Source of the DNA: Diadema setosum | Lineage: Eukaryota; Echinodermata; Echinoidea; Diadematoida; Diadematidae | Reading direction: 5' to 3' | NCBI RefSeq assembly: GCF_964275005.1 | Contig: NC_092706.1 | Location: 11,947,846 to 12,011,845, forward strand | DNA: 64,000 bases | Shown here: positions 12,127 to 22,900 of the stretch, in pieces | How the letters are laid out: every line of letters begins with the position of its first letter | Numbering within the stretch: position 1 is the stretch's first letter | Notes under the pieces: model-generated | Told to the model about the DNA's origin: nothing | Database searches by the model: none | Seen by the model: the letters and a program-made list of their open reading frames with translations, nothing else | Translations under genes and position numbers: made by a program

Positions 12127-12296
12127 CAATATAAAGACAAAGTAAACATAAAGTAAAGACAAAGTAACGGCAAAATGAAGACAAAATAAAGATGAAACTC
12201 CAATAAAATCAAGATCATGCCGTTTCACTTCTTTAAGTCTTTGTTGTGGTTAATGTGGCGAGGTTCTGTGAGATAGAATGGTTTGAGTCATGATTG

Positions 12297-12356
12297 TTTG
12301 TGTGTGTGTATGTATGTGTGTGCGTGTGCGTGTGTGTGTGCGTGTGTGTGTGTGTG

Positions 12357-12392
<36 letters not shown>
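12297..12392 (+). repeat. (GT)n microsatellite
   Basis: About 95 bases of GT with scattered GC variants, inside the Tc1-like element. Confidence 0.9.
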
Positions 12393-12396
<4 letters not shown>

Positions 12397-12944
12397 TTTA
12401 TCTGTTTGGTTGAACGCATACATGTTTCACTCCATAAAAAATGCTGATGTTACAGTAAATGAACACCAAAGAAACAATGGGGAACTCATTCATAACGAGG
12501 AAACTCATAATAGGGACGTCTAAAATTGGGCCGCTTTGCAGCTTTTAAATTCTGACTTTACCTCATATTTGTAAGCACTGTACCTCCATGTAAACGAAAA
12601 TCATAAAAAGTATGGTATCATTTATAAGAGAATTAAACAATCTTTCTGTGGTACTAAGCACAAATAAATCATATCTTAGGAAAAATAAGAAATTATTGAT
12701 CAAACTAAGATTTCCAAACTTTTTTGACGGGTTTATATTATATATTTATATGACAGTTGTTCCTATAATTGCAGATTATCACTAGTACACGCTGCATAGT
12801 GAATATAACATAGGATACATAATGTTCGTTATTCACTTTTCATGATGAAGAACCTGAAAAAAAAAAAAGAATTTTACTCTTTCTTTCCTGAAGTCTTCCA
12901 TTAATATCAAACACGCCTTTCTCCTGTGCTCAACTGGAGCGTTC

Positions 12945-13508
12945 TTAAAGGACAAGTCCACCTTCATATACATGTGGTTTAAGTGAATGCAGCAATATTA
13001 GTAGAACACATCAGTGAAAGTTTGGGGGGAAATCGGATAATCTGTTCAAAAGTTATGAATTTTTAAAGTATCTGTACAATCACTGCTGGATGAAAAGACT
13101 ACTTCAGTGTGTGATGTCACATGCGTACAATGATATAACGAAAATAAAAAGAGAATTTCACAAAACTTTACTTTTTGAATAAAGTGCACATTTCTTCGAC
13201 TTGTTACTGATGTATGTTACAGGTGATATTATTCCCCCTGCCTTCTGAAAAGGAAAAGTTGAGTATTCTTTTGTTATGCGAGAAAAGTGAAAATATGTTG
13301 AATTTTCTTTATTCTTTCTTTATATCGTTGTACACATGTGACATCACAAGCTATAGTAGTCTTCTTATCCAGCAGTGACTGAGCAGAAACTTCAAAAATT
13401 CATAACTTGTGAATGGATTGCTCGATTTTTCTCAAACTCTCACTGATGTGTTCTAATATTGTTGCATTCTCCCAACCCACTGTCTATGAAGGTGAACTTG
13501 TCCTTTAA
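12945..13508. mobile_element. TTAA-flanked foldback element, family 1
   Basis: TTAA direct repeats flank AGGACAAGTCCACCTTCATA on the left and its imperfect complement GAAGGTGAACTTGTCCT on the right. The two arms, each roughly 230 bp, are complementary along their length: for example AGTAGAACACATCAGTGAAA on the left against CTCACTGATGTGTTCTAAT on the right, and GTGATGTCACATG against CATGTGACATCAC. It has no coding capacity. The TTAA target fits piggyBac/Kolobok-type mobilisation. Confidence 0.8.
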
Positions 13509-13813
13509 AGACATTGGAGGACAAGGAAGGAAACAAAAGTGCCTTCACCTTAAAAAAAACAACAACAACTAGAAGTCTGATACCGTTCACTTGTTGTTTG
13601 ATTGAGAGTAATCTGTTTCTATAAGTCGCAGTATCTTCCTTGTCCGCTACTAATCCCAGAGCTGCCAATTTTGCGCTGAAATTCGACACATGCCATAGGC
13701 TGCTATTTTGAGAGCAAATATTTTGCAATCAGATCCGGTTGAAATTTCGTTCAAACTTCAACAGATAGGTAGCAGTGGTTTAAGCCGTAAGGACAATAAT
13801 GATAAAAGTGCAA

Positions 13814-13853
13814 TGTACACACACACAGAGACACACAGACAGACAGACAGACA

Positions 13854-13892
<39 letters not shown>
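13814..13892 (+). repeat. (AC)n/(CAGA)n microsatellite
   Basis: ACACACAGAG, then CAGA units, then a pure AC run ending in a short TA run. Confidence 0.9.
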
Positions 13893-13900
<8 letters not shown>

Positions 13901-14037
13901 TCATATCGCTTTTGCTTGCCCTTGCTTGCAAAAGCAATTGCTACTTTGAAAAGGTGTAGCTTACAGCGACTCCGCTTTCAAATTTTCATGCGTTCAGTAT
14001 TCTGTGATACTCGTGTTAGCGATTTGCTGCGCTTTAT

Positions 14038-14066
14038 CATGGAGGTACAAACTTTGTACCTCCATG
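14038..14066. repeat. Perfect 29-bp palindrome
   Basis: CATGGAGGTACAAA, one central C, then TTTGTACCTCCATG: a 14-bp perfect stem with a 1-nt centre. It is unconnected to any gene I can see. Confidence 0.85.
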
Positions 14067-15257
14067 GCTTTATCGACCATGTGACCTTTGACGTAGATCC
14101 CTTCTCTGTCGTAAGGTATTTTCCCGTAGTGACCACGTGACCTCTGAATAGGCTCCGACATTGATCCATTGCCCGATCTATAGTAATTTCCCACGTAATA
14201 AAAACATGTTACTTCCCAGTTCTCGTACGAAATGTTTTAGGTGACTTTCGCCAAATTATCTTTCTTTCATTCTTTTTTTAAATCTATTTAGGACCGTTTC
14301 AGGTTGTCTTTTCCTTTCTTTCTTTCTTTTTTTTTTTAAACGAGAGCAACCTATACTGGTATACTCCAAAGTTCACATCCTGTCCGTAGCAAACACCACG
14401 TCATAAATCATGTAACTAAGACAGATAACATCCTGTTGATCAGTAATTAAAGTGAGTTACGGGGACCGCTTGCTTTCTATGACGATCATTTTAGTGGGTT
14501 TTTTTTTCAATATCGTCTAAAGGACTATCGTTTGTAGCAAACCTATTCATACAATATTATAGCTGTGTTCAGATCCCACACACGTATGGTTTATTTCCAA
14601 GCAGTTTCGATGCATGTAGCCTATACTACCCTCATGTATTCAATCTATCCCCCTTCCCCTATCTTTCAACATATATGTATGTATATATATATATATATAT
14701 ATATGTGGTCTTCGATATAAATATATATAAATATGTAATAAATATATGAATTATTTTGACTCTCTTATCTGTGTTATCAATGCCCATTACCTCTATTTTG
14801 TTAACGCTACAACACTGTGTGTCAGCAGTAAGAAACGCAATATTCAAGGGAAATTTCATCCTGATATTACATTGCTTTGTATGAAAACAAAAATATAAAC
14901 AAAATCAGGGAAGGAGATCAATGAAAATTTGGGGGAAAAAATCGGACATATAAAAAAAGGAATGAACTGTAAACGTTCACAAAGTGAGGCAAATTGGCAA
15001 CTCTGTGTAATGTTGTTGTTGTTGTTGTTGAGCAGCTCTCCATTCTGTTTGTACCAAAAAAAAGTCCTCAATTCTCATTTTTCTCCCCAGAAAATTTTCA
15101 TTCAGGCCTGATCTTGGTACAGTATATAATAAGAATGGTACCTTTGCTAGACCGCCTATAATAGGTGGAAGATTATCTGCCACGAAATACTTCATAAAAA
15201 TCAAAATTAGTGCTCAATACAAAGTGAGAGCCGCTCAACACCTAGATCACATAGACT
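14067..15257. other. Gene-free stretch
   Basis: Contains a (TA)n run near 14683-14705 and a short (GTT)n run near 15011-15030. No supported gene. Confidence 0.5.
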
Positions 15258-15505
15258 GCATACCTGCCAACATTTCAAGATGAAATATCTTACTTGTGGA
15301 TTGCAAAAATCTTATTTTAAAAGCAAACTGAAGCTAAAAATCTTACTTTCGGTCAAATCTTCAGAAAATACACATGAAATGTACATTGTATATCTAAATA
15401 TTTTTTTAAAATCTGATTTCTCTGACAGAAAATCTGATTTTGCTATTTTTTACGTAAAAAATCTTACTGAATCTGATAAAATCTTACTAGTTGGCAAGTA
15501 TGAGA
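15258..15505. mobile_element. Miniature element with CATACCTGCCAAC ends
   Basis: Left end GCATACCTGCCAACATTTC; right end, complemented, CTCATACTTGCCAACTAGTAAG. The AT-rich interior repeats AAATCTTACT and AAAATCTGATTT words. The ends resemble the CAGAGCTGCCAAC elements at 25574 and 31907. hAT-like assignment is tentative. Confidence 0.5.
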
Positions 15506-15566
15506 CTGGCCAGTTTGTCTTACTCTTAAACTGTTACAATTCATAACATTTTTTGTGTCCGATTTC

Positions 15567-15602
15567 CCCTCCCCCCCCCCCCCCAAAAAAAAAAAAAAAA
15601 AA
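15567..15602 (+). repeat. Poly(C)-poly(A) homopolymer junction
   Basis: A run of C passes directly into a run of A. Such junctions are prone to length error in assembly. Confidence 0.8.
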
Positions 15603-15777
15603 ATCACGGATTGCATCTCTGATTTATCTGTTTTCATACAAAGCATCACAGCCTCGGGATGGAATTTTCAGTTAGGTGGTATAGAAATGCGCATGTACCA
15701 ACCACATCATCATAAACTGACTGCTAGTAAATCAACCCGTTCTGGAAAACAGGCTCCCTACACATACAGTTGTATGA

Positions 15778-15984
15778 TACAGTCGACTCCCATTATAACG
15801 AAGTCCTCGGGACCGGCACCTCTAGTTTTCTTTCCTAATATCGAAATTTCGTAATAACCGAACAAATAAAGTGTATAAAGATATAGACCTACACATGTAG
15901 ATAATCACATGGGGCCTAAATATTTACTTCGTTGTAACAGAAATTTCGTTCTAAATGTGTTCGTTATAACAGGAGTGCACTGTG
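15778..15984. mobile_element. pogo/Tigger-like miniature element, copy 1
   Basis: Left TACAGTCGACTCCCATTATA with ACGAAGTCC following; right, complemented, CAGTGCACTCCTGTTATAAC. The CAGTxxxACTCC...TTATAACGAA end style is that of pogo/Tigger relatives, and TA lies at the left boundary. The interior is about 150 bp with further AACGAAATTTC words. A second copy lies at 30067. Confidence 0.65.
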
Positions 15985-18690
15985 GTACTAGTATGGGATT
16001 TGAACTCTATACCGAGCTGCATCTCATTTTGAAAATGAACTCTTGTTACAAAGAACTCTGGATATTACAAACTCTTGTTCTTAAGACAGTAAAGTTTTCT
16101 AGCCCCAAAGTTAAAAAGTTTGTTTGTACATGTACACTGTACATGTATTTTAATCGTTTTAAACCCTGAAAAAAACAAATTTTGAAAGCAACAAAGTGAT
16201 TTCACTGGTGCCAATGATTTTGTTATACAGTAGCAAGAGTCCACTGAATCCATAAATTCATAGTGTATGCCCCTTTTCAAGGGTAGCCTCAACCCTTGTT
16301 TCATCCCAATTCCGATGACATAGGCTTTCCATCAATGCCAGGAAGACAGTGTAAGCTTGGCAGAATGGATTGGATTAATAAAAAAAAATCAACAACAAAA
16401 TACCCAAAACGTCGGAAAGCAAAGAAAACAGCAACCAATATACAAGACATTAGAAGTTGTACATTGTAGCAAGTTTAATTTCTGGTTCCATTTTGTTTAT
16501 TCATTTCGCATGTACATAATAATGCATACACGTATATACTCCGTGGCAGTTTCAACACTGCCATTCTTGTAACGCAGCTACAATATTATTAGTCTCTTGT
16601 CAGATACGACATGATAATTATGAAATATGTTTCTTAGACATCTTATCAATCGCATACCATACCATACTGTATATGCACCATCAATCCGCATTCAAACACA
16701 CAAACAAATATAGAATTGTATTCTCTTAGCCTTCATCACTGTTTCAGTTCCACCTCCAAATTATCATTCACACATGGTCTTCCTCGAGTCATGTAATCTA
16801 AAATTCATCAATGCACTTCGATATTGCCAATGTCAGAGGCATGTCAAAATTGACTTTGGAAAAAAGAAAGAAAGAAAGAGAGAAACTAACAAATAAACAC
16901 ATCTGGAAGTATATCTCTATAATTTTGAGGAATACCAGGTTAAGTGGTACGGTACACGCTTTAGGTGCAGGACTTCACTGGTGACGATACTCTGGACTCT
17001 ATTTCAGCCGTAACAAGCTCGGCTTCACAATACAATTATGGACGGGCATAAACGGTGCTCTTGTTTGGTTGCACAACAGAGTGACAGATATCATTAACTT
17101 TAATTGTGACATATTGCTACGAAGCGTGGAACTTTTGAGGATATCGGTGGCAACATAATTGCAACTGCTTCTCTGTTTTGCATCAGCATAACATACATGT
17201 ACACTTTCTCCAACCCAACTTTGCCTTTTTAATCTATTCACGGAGCACTCAACAACTCAGCTCATCCCTAGATTCCATAAACCTGCTTTACATGCCAAAT
17301 AAAGATTATTTTGCGTGCAAAACTTCAATATATTAGTAATGTACTATGTACTTGTCTTTCACAAGGTTTTGTCAATAAAGTATGAACTGGTATTGCTACA
17401 AGTTCATCTACCATTTCAACTGCACCTAAATAATCTATTCATTTAGTCAAAGCCTGCTGATATGAAATAAGAGTTCTTTCGTTTTCTGAGCAGAAGGCAA
17501 GGAAAGTATCACATACTTGATTAGGCCTAACTGAATTCAGATACACACACATGATGCAAATGGCGCCACAAAAAAAAAAAAAAAAAATCATGGCATTGTG
17601 TTGAGAATCCATGTGTAATGAAATTTGCAGCAATTTAATCCTATGTAAAGTCAATGCTATGCCTACACGTTACACAAGCACACAAATCCATATATTTATT
17701 GTAAGTTCATGAAGAATGCCATAAAATCAAACCAAGTGTGAACTCAAAAATAACCTATGTCACAGATATTTGCATGGTCCACGGAGAGTCATGAAACATC
17801 TTTGTTTGTTAGTCTGTAATGTGTTTACTTTGCAGACTGATAATTTCTAAACAGCTGCAGAATGTGATTTGGCTTGGTAAGGGTGATTTTTCAGGTAAGG
17901 ACATTCTCCAAGTGAGTAAATCTACTACTACACCGGTAAAAGTTTGTGGGTCAGAGGTTGGCTGCATACTTTGTTTTGTCTTGTTTTAATTACATGTATT
18001 TGTTGTTGTTGCTTTTTTTAACATATTTATGCAACAGCAGCATGACATATTACCCCATAAAACATAAAGGGAAGGAAAGCACTGATGTTATATTCATGTT
18101 ATCTCTTCAGTCTCAGTCTTTTTGAAGGAGATAGGCATTTAAATTATGTAGAATGAAATGACAATGGAGTTGTCAATTCCCCCTTTAATGCAATGCACAC
18201 AATAGGGGCACAGATCACTACTCTGGTACACACGCTCCAGTGGTCGCAAACAGGCTTTCCCCGCTTCTCATAGTAAGCAACACCTGTACAAGCTCAAACT
18301 TTTGAGAGATGTTTCAATAGGTTTGGCTTAGCACACTAAGCGAGTTGCACATGATTTGTAAGGCTTTGGAGTTTACACTTAAAAGGCCATGTTAAGAACA
18401 TGATATCTAATATAGCTAATCTTATTGGGCATAACTGTTACATTCACAGGGCTATCAACGTTCCCACAGCAATATCAGGTAAGATTCCAAATAGCAAATC
18501 AGGAAGATACTTGCATAAACGTGCAACTCAACAGGCACGCAATAATAAAGCCTGAATGCAGGGGGTTTTTGTAGTTTACTGCCAGGGCATAAAGAGGAAG
18601 TTCTGTTTTTTAGGGAGTCTTGAGCAGAGTCGGGGAGACCGAGCAGCATTACATTCACATAATGCAACCATCCTTCTCCCCACTCCCCAA
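15985..18690. other. Gene-free interval left of CDC27
   Basis: No supported gene or clear transposon. It could contain distal 3'-UTR of CDC27 if transcription runs past the first candidate poly(A) signal. Confidence 0.45.
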
Positions 18691-18691
18691 T

Positions 18692-18727
18692 GACCCCCAC
18701 CCCACCCCCACCCCCACCCCCCAACCC
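18692..18727 (-). other. G-quadruplex-capable tract on the minus strand
   Basis: The plus strand shows successive C runs (ACCCCCACCCCACCCCCACC and on), so the minus strand carries at least five runs of four or more G separated by single T. It lies about 1.1 kb beyond the CDC27 stop codon on the CDC27 sense strand. Confidence 0.6.
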
Positions 18728-19147
18728 ATTGTGAAAGCCACATTATGCATAATAGGTAACTGACTCATAGTGTATTGGATTCCTACAACAAAGTAAGGCC
18801 CCTGCTGGGTAGGTGTGTTGCGGCGGTGGCAATGCCGTTTTTATCTACTGCAGTTCCTTTTGCATGGCATAATAAAACTCTTTTTTTTAGTGCCACAGTG
18901 TAAACCCCCAGTGTGTCACATTATTCTAAGACCTTGATGCATGAGCACTTTTGCAAAACATTCTGGGTGTTGATGTTGTTTTGGGTTGTTTGTTTGTTTT
19001 TTTCAAGCCATGCAACTTTTTATAGAAGCATTTATGCTAAAATGCAGTACAGAAAAAAAGCAGAGAAAATTGTAAGCTTTGTTCTGATGAAAATCTAACA
19101 ACAAAGCTACAACTGCGACGCTGTCAATGTACTGTGGCATAGTGCAA

Positions 19148-19153
19148 TTTATT
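19148..19153 (-). terminator. Candidate CDC27 poly(A) signal
   Basis: This is the first AATAAA on the minus strand after the CDC27 stop, 672 bases downstream. The 3' end is not otherwise supported. Confidence 0.3.
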
Positions 19154-19824
19154 GATGGAATTGTGCATGGCTGTGCATTTGAACAAAATATACGAAGTGG
19201 GCAAGCCGTCGACCGAGTCGGGCGTGCCACCATGGCACGCAAAGGGTCAATAAATGCACGAAGACACACACACACACCACAGACACATGAATTGAAAGTG
19301 GACCAACACATAGCATGAATGAATGAGGACCTAAAGCTGAGACATCCTTGCCCCTCATGTCCAAAGCACAAAACAATCTTCATTTGGCAAAGTCTTTCAG
19401 CTGACAAAATAACGATGGACCTGACTTTAGTAAGTAAAGTTATTCATTCTGCAGTATAGTCTACATCAAGACCTGGTTGAAACATTGGCTTACAAGGTAG
19501 AGCATGTTATTTCTTTCTCATCACATTAAAAAGAAATGTCATATTTTCTTCTTCTATAGATATCACTACAAGGATAGTTGGTTTCCATGATCACTTCTTG
19601 GTGGGAATTACTGGTTAAAACTCTAATGACGTCAATGAGATTTTGTAACAGTCCCACATAGAGAATACTACGTTGGAAAACCACTCAGAGTTAGTTTTCC
19701 CATACGCAGAAGCAACAACAGCCATCACAGTCCAATCTCACTGAAGATCTGCGCAGGCCACTTTGTCGGTAATTACTTTAGCTCACAATAGTCCCATGCT
19801 ATAAGAAAATGCGCTGGGCGGGGA

Positions 19825-19928
19825 TCATAAGCTCTCATCACTCTCGTTAGCTTGCAGCTGCATGTCCTCTCCCTCCAGAAGACTGTCCCTGGACACATCA
19901 CCTGGCATGTCGGAATCATCCGCAGGGC
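19825..19928 (-). CDS. CDC27: CDC27 coding exon 20 (residues 807-840 and stop)
   Basis: C-terminal tail GPADDSDMPGDVSRDSLLEG then EDMQLQANESDESL and TGA. Its end is recognisably like human DDTQLHAAESDEF. ACCCAG acceptor. Confidence 0.95.
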
Positions 19929-22900
19929 CTGGGTAAATGGGAAGAGCCAACAACGGATGGACGATGGGGTTAGGAAGATACAAGAGATTCTCTTCTAAGC
20001 ATCCAGGCATCCGCCAACAACAAACAAAACAATTTCTTTCATATATATTCCGACTTCGATTAATCAGCCCTGTCTTATCCGGACTTCTTTAATCTCGATC
20101 AACATTAGGCTAATTATAATTACCACAACCATAATCATCATCATTGCCAGCCCTACTACCAACACCACTTTAACATCATTACCATCAAGATCACTAGTCA
20201 CCAACATCACTACCACAATATTCCTCTATTGCTAATCATCATTATCACAACTATCATCATCACCATCAACATTATCACTAGCATTATGATTAACTTCATC
20301 ACCACTACCATTCTAATATCTGTCTTCCATCATCATCACCCATCATATCCATAACATTTATCATGACCATCATCACTACACCCATAACATCTGATCACCA
20401 TCATCATTTCAGTTATAAGCAACATCATCATTTGTCATCACCATCATCACCACACCCATAACATCTATCATCATTAACATTACCATCATCAACACCATAA
20501 TCACCATCACAATAACTGTCTATATCATCATCGTCATCGTCATCACTGTCATCATCATCACCATCACTATCGTCATCTTCATCACTGTCATCATCATCAT
20601 CACCATCACTGTCATCATCATCATCATCACCATCACTATCGTCATCTTCATCACTGTCATCATCATCACCATCACTGTCATCATCATCATCATCAACATC
20701 AACATCGTCATCATCACCATCATCCCCACCATCATCCTCACTGCCAGTTCTCACCTTGACTGGTTGAGTCCACCTGAGCCAATGCAGTCACTGCTGGCTC
20801 ATCATCCTCAGGCAGGTAGTGTTTGTCCAGGGCCTCCTTGATCTGACTGTTGGCCCCCTTGGGGTCCAGGTCCAGGGCCCATGAGAAGTTGGCCAGTGCC
20901 TGGTGGGTCTGGCCCAACTTCTTGTACACCTTGGATGGGGGGGGGGGGAAAGATATGTTGCAATCAAGTCTAACATAGCAAAGGTACTAGAATCCTATCT
21001 TCTGAAGCTGGGGAGTGGGTGTCTCAAGTGATTTGTAAGCTTTCCATTCCCATGTGCATGTCCTGTAGTTTCAGTTCTTCTCTAATCATGCCCTGAAACT
21101 AATAACATTTTAAAATCTATTAGAAGGATGTCAATAAAAACTAGCGCAACTCAACTGCAGTGCAGCATCAATTGAGCAAGGCATGGCAATGCACAGCCAG
21201 ATGGACCGGCACATAACATGATGTAATAATGTTAGTTACTACCACACCAATTTTTATTACAGAAACAAACTCACTCACACACACACACACATGCACACCA
21301 AAAAGAGATATACATCAATATTCGATATTCACAAAGCAAACTGCTCACCTTTCCTATAAGGAAGTAGACGAGGGATTCTGACGGTGTCATCTGCTTCAAC
21401 TCCTCAAGCTCTTTCAAGGCATCCTGGAGGAATGGCAGAGAAAAACAGCAGTTGATGTTAGCGTTTCCATGAAATTTTCTCCGGCGACAATTGCTCCCAT
21501 GAAATATTTGCATGCTAAGCAGAACATAAATTCTGCCCACAAATAAAACCCTAATCCTAACCTTAATCCTACCATCAAACTCAAACTAAACCTAAAACAC
21601 TATCACAACCTTAAAGGGAAGGCAAACCCAAAGAGCAACGTGGATTGAGTAAAAGCATTAGCATTAGTAGAACACATCAGTGAAAATTTGAGAAAAATCG
21701 GACTATCGAGGCAAAAGTTACGAATTTTTAACGTTTTGGTGTTGGAACAACTGGATGAGGAGACTACTAGAGGTTATGACGTATTAGAGGACAACAATAT
21801 AAAGAAAATATAAAAGGAATTGCACAAAAATTCCTCTTTCTACCAAAATGAAAGAGCTCTTGAGTAACCACTTTCAGAAAGCAGGGGGAATAAGTGCTAC
21901 CCCTCACATATGTCAGTATCAAGTTGAGGGAATGTATAATTTTCATGAAAAATGAATTTTTACTGATTTCCCTTTATATTTTCTTTATATTGTAGTCCAC
22001 TCATACGTCATAACCTCTAGTAGTCTCCTTTCCCAGCAGTTCCAACACCAAAACTTTAAAAATTCATAACTTTTGCATTGATTGCCAGATTTTCCTCAAA
22101 CTTTCACCGATGTGTTCTACTAATATTACTGCTTTCACTCAATCCACATTGTTCTTGGGGTTTACGTTCCCTTTAACCTAACCCTAAGTTCATGGAGAAG
22201 ATAAGATCAGAGCAATTGTTGCAGGAGCAAATGTCGTGCCACCAACGTTAGCAAGGTGATGAGATGATGTCCAGAGATTCCCTCACAATAAAGTTGTGGC
22301 CAGTGCTTACAAGACTCTAGGTGGTTTCAACTTCATCACACTTATGATGCTTGCATTGACTAATCATTGTTTGCACCATAATTGGTCATAAAGACATGAC
22401 AGCAAGGCCACACCAACATGTTTAACCTTCGACCATGAATGTGATGTTTTTTCCCCACATTTTCTTTCTTCAAAGCACTAAGACTGACTTGACAGTTAAC
22501 TGAATCATTGAAATTCTGACAACTCAACAAACCAGACATTTACAATCTTTTTTTTTATTGTTCAAACTTGTTTCTTTATTGTTGTTTTTTTCCTTATGCT
22601 GTCACCTTTATCTCTCTCATCAAAGTTTAACTGACAAAATTAATTTGAAATAAGAAAGGGTACATCAATCAATCTACTTGAAAAAAAAATGACCCCCCCC
22701 CCCCCAAAAAAAAAAGAAGGAAATTAAAGATTAAGATCCTACCAACCACTCTGACAAATATTGACAGCATACCTGGTATTTCTCGGTAGCAAACAGTATT
22801 GAGGCCCGATGGAATCTGCAGAGGGGATTGCTGGCATCCAGTCTGATGGCCTTAGCCAGCGTCGCTAGCGCCTGCTCAGATTTGTGCATGGCATGCTGGA

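Larger units (their letters stand above)
11331..12736 (+). mobile_element. Internally deleted Tc1-like transposon
   Basis: The inverted ends AACCCTTCAAAAAAGTTTGG and, complemented, AAACCCGTCAAAAAAGTTTGG bound the element. The left end lies in a (TA)n tract, as expected for TA-targeting Tc1/mariner elements. It carries the transposase remnant listed separately. A long (GT)n microsatellite at 12297-12392 has expanded in its 3' non-coding part. Confidence 0.75.

Noticed and set aside
20428-20754. 108-codon acidic Asp/Ser-rich open frame on the minus strand
   Set aside because: It is the translation of the (GAT)n microsatellite in CDC27 intron 19 and does not continue the exon 19 reading frame, which stops four codons into the intron.
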